A stretch of DNA of 64,000 nt from UBA2428 sp002343545 (GTDB lineage Bacteria > Bdellovibrionota > UBA2428): assembly GCA_937952285.1 (NCBI GenBank), contig CALFZE010000048.1, positions 1-64,000 of the forward strand. Reading direction: 5' to 3'. Of the stretch, positions 7,966 to 16,684 are shown piece by piece. The notes under the pieces were generated by a model. It worked only from the letters and a program-made list of their open reading frames with translations. It had not been told where the DNA came from and made no database searches. The translations under genes and the position numbers were made by a program. The number at the start of each line of letters is the position of its first letter. Within the stretch, counting starts at the first letter, position 1.

Positions 7966-8769
7966 CTAGTCGACGACGTTTTCGCCGCCGTCGATCCGGA
8001 TCGTGTTTCCGGTCATGAAATCGAAGTGCGGCAAACAGAACGCCACGAGCGACTGGGCGACGTCATCGGGCGTCGTGAGGCGCTTCATCGGGTTACGGCC
8101 CTGGGCGACTTCGATCATCTTCTCGTTGCCCGGGATCTTGCGAAGCGCCGGGGTGTCGGTGACGCCGGCGAGCAGCGCGTTCGCCGTGACGCCGAGGGGC
8201 GCGAGTTCGAGCGCCAGCTGCCGGCAGTAGCTCTCGAGCGCGGCCTTGGCGGCACTCACCGCGCCGTAGCTCGTCCAGACCCGCGAAGAGCCGGCCGAGG
8301 TCATCGCGAAAATGCGGGCGCCGCGGCAAAAGAGTCCGGCGCGGGCGAGATCCTGGGTCCAGTAGATGAGCGAACTCGCCATGACGTCCAGGGTCATGTC
8401 GACTTGGGCTTTGGTCAGGGAATCTTCGGGCGTCGCGCCGACGAGCGGCTTGAGGGCGCCGAAGGCGAGGGAGTGCATGAGCACGCGAACGCGTCCGTTC
8501 GCCCGCTCCTTGAGCTGGGCGACAACTTCTTGGCGCTTGGCCTCGTCGGCGGCGTTCGCATTCACGAAGACGACCTCGCGTCCCATCGCTTTGAGGTCGG
8601 CCTGAAGGCTTTCGACGTGGGCCATGCCGGCTTTGCGGTCCAAATGGACGCCGAAGATGTTGAAACCGGCCTCCGCCAAGCGCCGGCAGGCGGCTTCGCC
8701 GAATCCGCTCGAAGCGCCAAGAACGAGAGCCCAATCACCTTTGAAGAATCCGTTGAATTCCTTCGACAT
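7966..8769 (-). CDS. Enoyl-ACP reductase, FabL-like SDR
   Basis: Short-chain dehydrogenase of 267 residues. The NAD(P) site is G18-ASSGFG. The active site is Tyr168 and Lys175 spaced Y-x6-K, which is the enoyl-ACP reductase pattern (FabI, FabL) rather than the Y-x3-K of ordinary SDRs. The C-terminal half resembles Bacillus FabL in order and motifs (SKAALE-like helix, NA..AG..DT.AL, IDGG end). Its likely role is the final reduction step of fatty-acid elongation. ATG at 8769 is chosen because the 48 codons above it in the same frame have no domain content. An AAAGGGG lies just upstream. Confidence 0.8.
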   Translation of the reverse strand: MSKEFNGFFKGDWALVLGASSGFGEAACRRLAEAGFNIFGVHLDRKAGMAHVESLQADLKAMGREVVFVNANAADEAKRQEVVAQLKERANGRVRVLMHSLAFGALKPLVGATPEDSLTKAQVDMTLDVMASSLIYWTQDLARAGLFCRGARIFAMTSAGSSRVWTSYGAVSAAKAALESYCRQLALELAPLGVTANALLAGVTDTPALRKIPGNEKMIEVAQGRNPMKRLTTPDDVAQSLVAFCLPHFDFMTGNTIRIDGGENVVD

Positions 8770-8866
8770 GGGCCCCTTTAAACACGCCCCGGATTTCACG
8801 TCAAAACACTGGCTGGAGAGGGCGCCTCCGAAACGAGAACATGGATGTCGGAGGGGTACGATCGCT

Positions 8867-10237
8867 ATGGATCTCGAAAACATCGCATTCGATTCGTCCC
8901 TGACGAATCCCAATCTTCAGAAGGCGCTCGTACGGGTCGCGCGCGCGGGACAAAAACCGCTCGAGAAGTTCGACGAGAAAATCCAGAAGATCACGGATCG
9001 CAAACAGGCGATCGGCGATCTGAAGGGCAAGTTCTCCGAGATCAAGGACGCGCTCAGCCCGATTCGGAATACTTCCGAGTTTCGCGACCTCAAGGCGACT
9101 TCGTCGCAGCCCGAGCTCGTGAACGTGACGTCCGTCGACAAGGAAAAGGCCGCGCCGGGCACTTACGACATCGAAGTCCTCAACACGGCGAACACGAACT
9201 CGATCATGACCTACGGATTTCCCGATCGCGATCAGACGCGCGTCGGCATCGGCTACATCAGCTTCGAGACGCCCGAGGGCGAGAGCCGCGAGATTTACAT
9301 CAACTCCGACAACAACACGCTGGACGGCGTCGCGAGCGCGATCAACGCCTCGCGGAGCGGCGTCACGGCGCAGGTCATCAACGACGGTACGGACTCCGAC
9401 GAGCCGTGGAAGCTGCTCATCACGAGCGAACATACCGGGTGGAAGAACAACTTCGAGTGGCCGAGCTTCAACATGCTCGACGGCGAACTCGAGTTCGACC
9501 ACGATCGTCTCCGCGAGGGGAAAAGCGCCACGCTCCGGATCAACGGCCATCCCGTCATGGTCGACGAGAACAAGGTCAAGGATCTCATCCCGGGCCTGAC
9601 CTTCGACCTGAAGAATGCCGAGCCGGGCAAGCGCATCACGATCGAGGTCCAGCCCGACATCGAGAAGGTCGGCGCCAAGGTCAAGAACTTCGTCGAGAAG
9701 ATGAACGGGGTTCTCGGCTACATCCAATCGCAACACTCGCGCGGCGCGGATTCCCGCAAGGACAAGACCAAGCTCTTCCAGGGCGACGTCGGCCTGCAGG
9801 CCATCGAAAGCCGCATGCGCAGCGTGATCCAGCAGGCGCACTCGCGCAATCCCTCGCAGATCGAGGCCCTCCGCGACGTCGGCATCGTCTTTAACCGCAA
9901 CGGCACGCTCGATTTCGACGAGAAGAAGTTCCAGTCCAAGCTCGAGTCGAACTTCGACGAGGTCGCGCACATGTTCGGCGGGTCCGGCGGGCTGGGCGGC
10001 TTCGCCGGCGAGATGATGCGTCTCGTGGACGGCGTCGTCCGGAGCGGAGACGGCATGCTCTCCCAGCGAGAGAAGGCGGCGACGGATCAGGCGAACAAGC
10101 TTCAGGGCGAGAAGGACCGCGCCACGGCGCGGGCCGAAGAGCGGATGCAAAAGGTCAAGGCGCAGTTCGGCCGGGTCGAAGCGGCCCTGCAGAACATGCA
10201 GAACATGGGCGGAGTGGCTCAAGGGGCCGGGGGTTAG
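8867..10237 (+). CDS. fliD: Flagellar filament cap / hook-associated protein 2 FliD
   Basis: 456-residue FliD. It forms the pentameric cap at the filament tip that folds incoming flagellin. The N-terminal heptad region (SLTNPNLQKALVRVARAG, KITDRKQAIGDLKGKF) and the C-terminal coiled coil (about 410-445) are the D0/D1 parts. The middle carries FliD_N features (PGTYDIEVLNTANTNS) and FliD_C features (FNRNGTLDFDEKKFQ). GGAGGGG at 8850-8856 decides the ATG at 8867. It heads an operon with fliS (7-base gap) and two small genes, a common arrangement in flagellar systems. Confidence 0.9.
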   Translation: MDLENIAFDSSLTNPNLQKALVRVARAGQKPLEKFDEKIQKITDRKQAIGDLKGKFSEIKDALSPIRNTSEFRDLKATSSQPELVNVTSVDKEKAAPGTYDIEVLNTANTNSIMTYGFPDRDQTRVGIGYISFETPEGESREIYINSDNNTLDGVASAINASRSGVTAQVINDGTDSDEPWKLLITSEHTGWKNNFEWPSFNMLDGELEFDHDRLREGKSATLRINGHPVMVDENKVKDLIPGLTFDLKNAEPGKRITIEVQPDIEKVGAKVKNFVEKMNGVLGYIQSQHSRGADSRKDKTKLFQGDVGLQAIESRMRSVIQQAHSRNPSQIEALRDVGIVFNRNGTLDFDEKKFQSKLESNFDEVAHMFGGSGGLGGFAGEMMRLVDGVVRSGDGMLSQREKAATDQANKLQGEKDRATARAEERMQKVKAQFGRVEAALQNMQNMGGVAQGAGG

Positions 10238-10244
10238 TTAGGTC

Positions 10245-10640
10245 ATGAGTTACGGAGCGAAGTCCTACAAAAGCACGAGCATCCAGACGGCGACGCCGGA
10301 GCAGGTTCTTCTCATGCTCTACGAGGGGGCCATCAAGGCGACGAAGCTCGCCAAGCTCGCCATCGAGAAAAAGAACATGGCCGAGAAAGGCAAGCAGATC
10401 GGCAAGGTCCATGACATCCTCATGGAGCTTTCGAACACGCTCGATCACTCCAAGTCGCCCGACGTTTCGGGGCAGCTTTCCTCGCTTTACGACTTCTGTA
10501 TCGCGCAGTTGTTCAAGGCGAACATGGAGAACGATGCGAACTCGCTCGATTCCGTCGTTAAGGTGCTGACGACCCTTTACGAAGGGTGGGTCTCGGCGGT
10601 TCAGGAAATCCGGAAGACGGCCAAGAAGGAGAAGACGTGA
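10245..10640 (+). CDS. fliS: Flagellin export chaperone FliS
   Basis: 131 residues, all-helical, with the FliS hallmark N-terminus (Y..TSIQTATPEQVLLMLYEGAIK). FliS binds the flagellin C-terminus and prevents premature polymerisation in the cytoplasm. It follows fliD directly and its TGA overlaps the GTG of the next gene (GTGA), implying coupled translation. Length is normal for the family. Confidence 0.92.
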   Translation: MSYGAKSYKSTSIQTATPEQVLLMLYEGAIKATKLAKLAIEKKNMAEKGKQIGKVHDILMELSNTLDHSKSPDVSGQLSSLYDFCIAQLFKANMENDANSLDSVVKVLTTLYEGWVSAVQEIRKTAKKEKT

Positions 10641-10981
10641 AGATCACCGTGGAAGCCCTCCTCAAGAAGCTCGGGCAGCTCGACCAACGCCTTCTGAACA
10701 TCTGGGTTTCCGAGGACGCGGACCTCTCCGACGACGAGCGCTGGGAAATCTTCGCGGTTCTGCTCGAGAGCCGCGTCGAATTGCTCGCCGTGTTGCGTGA
10801 CGCGGGTCACCGGCTGACGCCCGAGATTTGCCTGCCGCCGTGGCTCGATCGTCTGACTTCGCGCAAACGCGAAGTTCGCTTGCGTGAACTCAAGACGACG
10901 CTCGAAGAAAAGCGGTCGCGGGATCGCATTTCCGCGTATCGTGAAGTAGCCTCAGCTCCGGGGGAGTCTGAAAATACGTGA
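10637..10981 (+). CDS. Small helical protein in fliT position
   Basis: 114 residues starting at GTG 10637, overlapping the fliS stop. It is charged and helical (VEALLKKLGQLDQRLLNIW, ERWEIFAVLLESRVELLAVL), with no Cys and no membrane segment. Its place after fliD-fliS is where FliT, the FliD export chaperone, is found in enterobacteria. I cannot see a convincing FliT signature, so a FliT-like role is only positional inference. The stop overlaps the next GTG start. Confidence 0.65.
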   Translation: MKITVEALLKKLGQLDQRLLNIWVSEDADLSDDERWEIFAVLLESRVELLAVLRDAGHRLTPEICLPPWLDRLTSRKREVRLRELKTTLEEKRSRDRISAYREVASAPGESENT

Positions 10982-11730
10982 GCTCGGTTCGAGATACTTT
11001 TGCCGAAAGATTCGAAGCTTCTCGCATCCTCTATAGGCATGGCGAGAAGCAGGAAGCCAAGGCGCTCCTGCGCCATCTCTGGGAAGCGCCCTACCGCAAA
11101 CCGATCCACGAGTTTCGCGTCTTCTGCGCGCTCATGGAAGTCTGGTGCTTCGAGAATCCTCGCGCGGTCCTCGGGTTCCTCGAGAGCCTGATCCTCGGCG
11201 AGGGCGACCTGCAGGCGTTCTGGGCCCGTCGTTCCTTGGCCGAGCAGGCCTGCCTCTTCGAGTGGCACGGGCAGTTGGCCTTCGCCACGGGCGACGATTT
11301 TCTCGCGCTCGAAAGTCTCGCGCGCGCCGCCTCGCTCGGCCGCGACACGAGCCTGCTGTGGCGCTTGCTCGCGACCTTGCACGCCAATCACGGCGAGCTC
11401 GACCTCGCGGTCCGTTATTGCCGCCGTAGCCTGAATCTCTTCAAGCAACTCGAACTCGACATCCTCGGGACGCACGCCGACGCGCTCGGCTGGTTCTCGG
11501 GCGAGCATCCGCTCCGTTTCGAATCGGGCGTCGAGCCCTACATGAAGATCCTGTTGCTCGTCACTCGCCTGGCCAAGAGCCACCGCAACTTGCGGGCCGT
11601 GCGCGAGCTGCTCGTCGAGCTCATCCACTGCTTCCCCGACGAAGGGCGCTTGCACCGGATCCGGCTCATGCTCGAGCGGTCGATCGTCGAGTCGAGTCTC
11701 ACGTCGACGGCGATCGAAGCGCCGCGCTAG
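10978..11730 (+). CDS. TPR-like helical repeat protein of the fliDS operon
   Basis: 250 residues from GTG 10978, overlapping the preceding stop (GTGA). The sequence is a run of helix pairs with TPR-like spacing (ACLFEWHGQLAFATGDDFLALESLARAASLG, RLLATLHANHGELDLAVRYCRRSL). It has no signal peptide. Cytoplasmic TPR proteins are usually protein-interaction scaffolds. Coupling to fliD-fliS suggests a flagellar assembly or chaperone-related role, but no specific family is recognised. Confidence 0.7.
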   Translation: MSSVRDTFAERFEASRILYRHGEKQEAKALLRHLWEAPYRKPIHEFRVFCALMEVWCFENPRAVLGFLESLILGEGDLQAFWARRSLAEQACLFEWHGQLAFATGDDFLALESLARAASLGRDTSLLWRLLATLHANHGELDLAVRYCRRSLNLFKQLELDILGTHADALGWFSGEHPLRFESGVEPYMKILLLVTRLAKSHRNLRAVRELLVELIHCFPDEGRLHRIRLMLERSIVESSLTSTAIEAPR

Positions 11731-11813
11731 GCTCCGTTCCGCCTTTCCTTCACGGAATCTTCATTTGGGCTCCGCTTCCCTTGCGCCGAAACGGCGGAAG
11801 GGAGGAAGTGCCT

Positions 11814-13688
11814 TTGCCGTTTGGTCCGCGCGACATTCGACGTCTGACGCAAAGCCTCGCGCCGGGCCTCCTCGCGTTCGCGCTGTCGGCTTGCGGCGAC
11901 CTCTCGCTCAAGACGACGCTCGACGCCGCCGTTCGCAAACAAAGCGGCGTCGATTCCCGAAGCCTCGCCTTGTGGGCGCGCAGCCCCGTCGTGGATGGCG
12001 GCGATCCGGGCTTGCACGCCGGCTCGAGCCTCGAATCGGTGCCGCGCACGGACCTCGACTTCGCGATGCTCGCCACCACGAAGTCCCTTCCGCAGTCGAC
12101 GCTCGTGAGCGTCTACGAAACGTCTTTCCTGTCGCTCGACGCGGACCGCCCGATCTTCTTCGATTGGGCGGGCACGCGCATTCCGTGGTCGAACCCGGCC
12201 TTCCAGGTCTTCATGGCGCTCCACCACGGGGCGAAGGCTGCCACGCACGCGCTTGGGCTGCTCGACGACTACCAGCCCGCCTCGGTCAAGATCCTCGCCG
12301 CCGAGCCGGGCGACGCCTACTCGACGCACTACAGTCCTTCGAAGAAGACGATCACTTTCTACAAGAACGAGACGGGCCCGGCCTTCAACCCGGTCGACGA
12401 GGCCGACGCGACCTACCACGAGTACGGTCACGTCGTTCAGCATGTCCTTTCGCCGGAAGCCGTGGCGGCTCCGACCCTCTTGAACTACCAGTTCGACGCG
12501 CTCCAGGAAGGACTCTCGGACTTCGCGGCCGCGGTCGTCGCGCGCGATGACCGAACGAACGGCTACTTGAACTCGAATACCCGGCAGCTCGCGCAGGCTT
12601 CGGCCGTCTTCGACCCGGCCCAGTACACGCGCTCCGTCCGCAACGACTTCGCCTTTCCCCAGGCTTGGGTGGGGGGGCTTCTGAGCTGCCAGGAGACCGA
12701 CGCCGATTGCGGCGGCAACGGGAATATCCACCAGGACGGGCGCGTCGTCGCCGGCGCGCTGAACGACATTCGCAAGTACCTCTCGGGTTTCGAGGTCGTC
12801 GAGAAGAACTGCAGCGGCGCGAACTGCTCACTCAAGCTGGGGTCGGGCGCCTTGGGCGAGACCAAAGCGTGGGACGAAGTTTACGTTCTCGCGCACGAGG
12901 CGTTCCGGCTCATGAGCGAAACCAAGACGCTCTACTACTACGCGAAGACGCTCGTCGGCATCTGCTCGGCGCCGGCCTTCGCGTGGTGCACGACGGAGGT
13001 CAAGACCGGCATCAAACGCATCCTCGTCGGCCGGGGGCTCTACGTGCAGGACGACGGCCTCTCGGCCGGCCCCTACGCCTGGGGCGAGTTCGGCGATGGC
13101 AACGCCTTCACCACGAGCACGGGCGCGACCGGTCACCTCCGCACGCACACGGCGGGCGGCTGGTTCCCGCTCGCCGGCGAGGGTTACGCGAACTCCAACG
13201 GCGTCTTGGGACGTTGCGAAGCCGTTTTCCTCTACCCGAACTTCGACAACGTGAGCGACCTGCGCGCGCTCGGGGACCGCGTGCGTCTGGCCGGCATCTC
13301 GGTCGAGATCACGGCGATCTCGGGGTTCCGCAATCTCACGGCGCCTTCGACGGGCGCCGTCGTCGAGGACGTGACCTCGTCGGCGCGCGAGGAAAAGTTC
13401 TTGGGTTGGATGGATCCGGCCGACACGGTGACGGAGCTCATCTCGGATCCGGCCTCGCGTTGGTACAAGAACATCGGCGGCTCGAGCCTCTCGGCGTTCC
13501 CGAGCCTGTCGAACGCGTATTCGGAGCTCGCTTGGCTCGCGCGCGCGCCGACGGCCGCGGGCGCCGCGGCGGGATCGGTGACCTACCGCCTGACGTTGAG
13601 AATCCAGAACCGCGAAAGCTACGAACCTTTTTCGGTGTCCTTTACGCAGAACTACGAAGTCTCCGCGAACGAAAGTTTCTGCGACTAA
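11814..13688 (+). CDS. Secreted gluzincin metallopeptidase lipoprotein (M4/M36-like)
   Basis: 624-residue predicted zinc peptidase. HEYGH at 202-206 supplies two His ligands and the catalytic Glu; Glu232 in QEGLSD is the probable third ligand, as in thermolysin/fungalysin-type enzymes. The TTG start at 11814 is eight bases after GGAGG (11801-11805) and opens a lipoprotein signal with lipobox LSAC (Cys27). The GTG at 11808 is too close to that Shine-Dalgarno and the TTG at 11781 lies above it. A beta-rich C-terminal region of about 200 residues has several Cys and may be a binding or prodomain. It fits degradation of host or environmental protein. Confidence 0.82.
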   Translation: MPFGPRDIRRLTQSLAPGLLAFALSACGDLSLKTTLDAAVRKQSGVDSRSLALWARSPVVDGGDPGLHAGSSLESVPRTDLDFAMLATTKSLPQSTLVSVYETSFLSLDADRPIFFDWAGTRIPWSNPAFQVFMALHHGAKAATHALGLLDDYQPASVKILAAEPGDAYSTHYSPSKKTITFYKNETGPAFNPVDEADATYHEYGHVVQHVLSPEAVAAPTLLNYQFDALQEGLSDFAAAVVARDDRTNGYLNSNTRQLAQASAVFDPAQYTRSVRNDFAFPQAWVGGLLSCQETDADCGGNGNIHQDGRVVAGALNDIRKYLSGFEVVEKNCSGANCSLKLGSGALGETKAWDEVYVLAHEAFRLMSETKTLYYYAKTLVGICSAPAFAWCTTEVKTGIKRILVGRGLYVQDDGLSAGPYAWGEFGDGNAFTTSTGATGHLRTHTAGGWFPLAGEGYANSNGVLGRCEAVFLYPNFDNVSDLRALGDRVRLAGISVEITAISGFRNLTAPSTGAVVEDVTSSAREEKFLGWMDPADTVTELISDPASRWYKNIGGSSLSAFPSLSNAYSELAWLARAPTAAGAAAGSVTYRLTLRIQNRESYEPFSVSFTQNYEVSANESFCD

Positions 13689-13721
13689 CGGGGTCTCCGC
13701 GGGGGCTTGGAACGGGTCTTT

Positions 13722-13746
13722 AAGTGGCCAGAATCCATGGCCTTTT
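13722..13746 (+). terminator. Weak hairpin with T-tract, possible terminator
   Basis: GGCCA (13726-13730) and TGGCC (13738-13742) form a short stem with a seven-base loop, followed by TTTT. It sits between the metallopeptidase gene and the Tad operon. The stem is short, so the call is tentative. Confidence 0.3.
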
Positions 13747-13870
13747 CGCGTCGGATGCCTTCACGAAATCTTTGCGAGGCAGCGCATTATGGCCCCGTTA
13801 GTCTACAGAAAGAAATCAAGTTTTTGCGTGGGCTTCCGAAAAGCTCCGGAGACCTTTCAAGGGGGAATTT

Positions 13871-14062
13871 ATGAAGCTTTTCAAAATCAAGAACTCCAAG
13901 CGCGGCCAAACCTCGGTCGAGTACATCCTGATCATCGCCGTCGTCGTCGGCGTCATCATGATGTTCGGTGACCAACTGAACAGCGGCATCAAGAAGGTCA
14001 CGCAGAGCCTCTTCCAAGGCGCGGACCGCAACGTGTCCAGCCTCACCGATCGCAAGAACTAA
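13871..14062 (+). CDS. Flp-type prepilin 1 (Tad pilus major pilin candidate)
   Basis: 63-residue prepilin with a short basic leader and a Flp processing motif, RG|QTSVEY, followed by a hydrophobic helix ILIIAVVVGVIMMFG. Flp prepilins are cut after Gly by a TadV-type peptidase, leaving Glu+5 and Tyr+6. As the first gene and the shortest pilin it is the best candidate for the major subunit of the pilus filament. AAGGGGGA lies just before the ATG. A 180-base non-coding stretch upstream should hold the operon promoter, but I cannot pick a convincing one. Confidence 0.88.
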   Translation: MKLFKIKNSKRGQTSVEYILIIAVVVGVIMMFGDQLNSGIKKVTQSLFQGADRNVSSLTDRKN

Positions 14063-14113
14063 GGAACGCGGGATTCGCTCGCGACCGGTCTTGGCAAGCG
14101 GAAGGGAGGCGTC

Positions 14114-14320
14114 ATGAACTCGTTTCGTACGGCGCGCCCTTCTTCTCGCAAGCGGGGGCAGGCGCTTCTCGAGTACGTCCTGCTCCTCGGCCTCATCTCG
14201 ACGATGGCGGCCGCGATGACGCGTTTCTTCCTGAACGACTTCTTCGCGGAAGGATTGCGCGAGCTGCCGAGCGCCGTCTCTCCGTGTCTCTCGCAAGGGG
14301 CCGGAAAATGCGGTCCCTAG
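14114..14320 (+). CDS. Flp-type prepilin 2
   Basis: 68 residues. It has a longer basic leader (MNSFRTARPSSRKRG) and a Flp motif KRG|QALLEY, followed by the hydrophobic segment VLLLGLISTMAAAM. The mature tail is about 30 residues and ends in a two-Cys loop (PCLSQGAGKC) that could form a disulphide. GGGAGGCGTC precedes the ATG. The end overlaps the next pilin gene by 13 bases in another frame. It is probably a minor pilin. Confidence 0.82.
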   Translation: MNSFRTARPSSRKRGQALLEYVLLLGLISTMAAAMTRFFLNDFFAEGLRELPSAVSPCLSQGAGKCGP

Positions 14321-14598
14321 GTGCCCCACGCGAACGCGCGCCCCGCCGTCGTCGCTTCGGATCCCGCTCGGGCCAAGCCATGGCCGAGTACATCCTGTTA
14401 CTCGCGGTCGTGATGGGAGTCGTTTCCGTCTTTCGCGTCGTCTTCCTGCAGAACCTTGCGCCGCGACTCACGACGCGCTTCGAGAGCATGGCGACCTTCG
14501 AGGCCAAAGGCCTGGGCGAGGGCTCCGCGCCGCTGCTCGACAGCTACTACACGGGCTACGGAGGGGCACATGCCGACGCGCAAGTCATCGTCAAATAG
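14308..14598 (+). CDS. Flp-type prepilin 3
   Basis: 96 residues from ATG 14308, preceded by AAGGGG; an in-frame start at 14284 lies inside the upstream pilin gene without its own Shine-Dalgarno. The leader is strongly basic (RERAPRRRRFGSRSG) and the processing motif is SG|QAMAEY, with hydrophobic ILLLAVVMGVVSVF. The mature tail is longer than in the other two pilins. It overlaps prepilin 2 by 13 bases and the next gene by 29 bases, so translation is tightly coupled. Probably a minor pilin. Confidence 0.78.
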   Translation: MRSLGAPRERAPRRRRFGSRSGQAMAEYILLLAVVMGVVSVFRVVFLQNLAPRLTTRFESMATFEAKGLGEGSAPLLDSYYTGYGGAHADAQVIVK

Positions 14599-15253
14599 CG
14601 CCGCGGCCGCGCGCAAGACGTCCCGCTCCGGCCAGACCTTGGTCGAGTTCATCTTCGTCTCGATTCTTTTCGTGTTCATGGTCGCCATCTCATTCAACGC
14701 CGTTTTGGCGATGAGTCTCCATCAGTACATGTCCTTCGCGGCGTTCATGTCGGCCCGTGCCTACCAGGCCTCGGCGAGCGACAAAGCCGTCCAAGTCGCT
14801 TCGGCGCGCGGCACCCTCTCACTCTACCTGCCGGGCCGCACGCCCCAGAACGTCACCGACGTCCCCTACGAGATCACCTTTCCGGTCTTCAGCAAGCCCG
14901 GTACTATCCTCGTCACGAACGTCGTGCTGCCGCCGGGCGACGCGAGCCTGGACTACGGGCCGGGCGCGACGCTCGAGACCCAGGCCGGAAGCGCGCCCGC
15001 GATCGTCATCGAGTACGTCGTGCCGATCGCGAACCTTCCGCTCGGCGACGAGCTGGCGCAGATCAGCCAGATCAAGCTGCGCTCGCGCGCCTACTTGGGC
15101 CGCGAGGTTTCGCAGTCGGAGTGCCGGCGCTTTTTCACGAGCTTCTTCAACTACTACACCTTCGAGAACTCCGGTCTCGGCGGCAGCCCCATGCGGGCCA
15201 ACGAAAGCTACGTGCGCTCGTTGGCCCCTAACATGGAGGACAACGGATGTTGA
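14570..15253 (+). CDS. TadE-like pseudopilin
   Basis: 227 residues from ATG 14570, with GGAGGGG immediately upstream. The prepilin-like motif SG|QTLVEF and following hydrophobic helix (IFVSILFVFMVAISFNAVLA) match TadE/TadF pseudopilins, which are processed like Flp and are needed for pilus assembly. The roughly 170-residue periplasmic part is beta-rich. It overlaps the flanking genes on both sides (29 and 7 bases), consistent with stoichiometric co-translation. Confidence 0.8.
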   Translation: MPTRKSSSNSAAAARKTSRSGQTLVEFIFVSILFVFMVAISFNAVLAMSLHQYMSFAAFMSARAYQASASDKAVQVASARGTLSLYLPGRTPQNVTDVPYEITFPVFSKPGTILVTNVVLPPGDASLDYGPGATLETQAGSAPAIVIEYVVPIANLPLGDELAQISQIKLRSRAYLGREVSQSECRRFFTSFFNYYTFENSGLGGSPMRANESYVRSLAPNMEDNGC

Positions 15254-15705
15254 GTCGTCGCTCGGTTTCGAGCCGTCGCGGTCAGGCCGTTGTCGAGCTG
15301 TTGCCGGCCGTCCTGATCTTTCTCCTCGTGACGACGGCGGCCATGACCTATTTCCGCACGCTCCGCCACGCGACGCTTCGCCAGGAGGTCGTGCGCAACC
15401 TTGCCTTCGCGAAGATCGCGAACTCGGGCACGCTCACGACGCCGACCGAGCAGAGCGGCGGCGAGCTCCCCGTCCAGTACGCGGCGTCTGGGGAGCGGAG
15501 CGTGGCCGGCATCCAGGCCAGCGCGAACGCCTTCGTGTCGAACGAGAACGTTTGCTTTCGCATCGTTCCGCACGAGCCGACGACGGAAGTCTCCCTTTCG
15601 GGGGTCTACGGTATGGGGGACCTCGTCAAAGTTCCGTTCTCGACCTCGAGCGTGGTGTACCGCGGCGCTTTGGGACAGCGCGTGGCGGCGGCCTGCGGAC
15701 CTTAG
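15247..15705 (+). CDS. TadE/TadF-like pseudopilin 2
   Basis: 152 residues. The N-terminus MLSRRSVSSRRG|QAVVEL has a prepilin-like cleavage site, although Tyr/Phe at +6 is Leu. A hydrophobic helix (LLPAVLIFLLVTTAAM) follows, then a beta-rich periplasmic domain with a pair of Cys. The ATG overlaps the end of the upstream TadE-like gene by 7 bases. Probably a second pseudopilin (TadF-like). Confidence 0.75.
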   Translation: MLSRRSVSSRRGQAVVELLPAVLIFLLVTTAAMTYFRTLRHATLRQEVVRNLAFAKIANSGTLTTPTEQSGGELPVQYAASGERSVAGIQASANAFVSNENVCFRIVPHEPTTEVSLSGVYGMGDLVKVPFSTSSVVYRGALGQRVAAACGP

Positions 15706-15769
15706 CGCGCAGCCTCAAGGGTCCCGCCCGGATGGCCGATAGGAATGAGAGGAGCGTAAGGCCGACTTT

Positions 15770-16684
15770 ATGAACCAGTCCAAAGCCTTCGGTATCAGTC
15801 TCGTCTTCGCGGGCCTCGCCATGCTTCTCGTTTTCCTTTACGTGGACTCCGAGAAGAAGCAGATCCGCGATGAGTTCGGCGAAGAAGTGACCGTCGTGGT
15901 CGCGCGCGAAGACATCAACGAGATGCAAGAGATCTCGACCAAAGTTCTCGAGACGAAGCGCGTCCCGAAACGCTTCGTGCAACCGGGCGTCCAGTTCGAC
16001 CCGAACGTCTACGAAGGTACGATCGCGGCCGCGCCGTTCAAGGCGGGCGAGCAAGTCCCGCTTTCCAAGGTGCTGCTGAAGGGCGGCGAAACCGGTCTCG
16101 CGACCCAAGTCGCCGTGTCCAAGCGCGGGATCGCGATTCCGATCTCGGACACGACGGGCGTGAACCGCCTCGTGCGTCCGGGCGACCGCGTGGACCTCAT
16201 CGCGAACGTGACCTACGAAGACGCGGCCGGCAAGCGCGGCTCCGAGATCAAGACGATCCTGCAGGACGTGCAGATCATCGCCGTCGGAGAGATGATCCAG
16301 AACAACATTCCGCAGGTCTTCGAGGAAGATCCCATCTCCGGCGGCCGTCGCGCCAAGAGCCTGCGCGGCTCGCGCGGCTTCGCGACGATCACCGTCGAGG
16401 TCACGCCCCTCGAGGCCCAGTCGCTCATCTACCTCGTGTCGTCGGGCACCGACATCTTTTCGACTTTGCGCAATCCGGTCGACCGCGTCGTCCAGCCGGT
16501 GCCCACGACGACCGTCGACGAAGTGCTCGGTCAGAACTCGAAGAAGGCCGAGATCGAGCGCCGCATGAGAATCCCGGCGGCGGCTCCCGTCGTCGCGGCG
16601 CCTCCGCCTCCGCCCCGCATGATCTTCAATCCGATGACCGGAACGATGGTTCCGGCGATGGGAGGCGGCATTGGCCCGAAGTGA
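15770..16684 (+). CDS. cpaB: Flp pilus assembly protein CpaB/RcpC
   Basis: 304 residues. It has an N-terminal membrane anchor (about 7-25), then a SAF-type domain (about 40-110) and the RcpC/CpaB region (VSKRGIAIPISDTTGVNRLVRPGDRVDLI). CpaB is a periplasmic partner of the CpaC secretin in Tad systems. It ends in a Pro/Met-rich tail. The stop lies 14 bases inside the start of cpaC, so the genes overlap. Confidence 0.88.
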   Translation: MNQSKAFGISLVFAGLAMLLVFLYVDSEKKQIRDEFGEEVTVVVAREDINEMQEISTKVLETKRVPKRFVQPGVQFDPNVYEGTIAAAPFKAGEQVPLSKVLLKGGETGLATQVAVSKRGIAIPISDTTGVNRLVRPGDRVDLIANVTYEDAAGKRGSEIKTILQDVQIIAVGEMIQNNIPQVFEEDPISGGRRAKSLRGSRGFATITVEVTPLEAQSLIYLVSSGTDIFSTLRNPVDRVVQPVPTTTVDEVLGQNSKKAEIERRMRIPAAAPVVAAPPPPPRMIFNPMTGTMVPAMGGGIGPK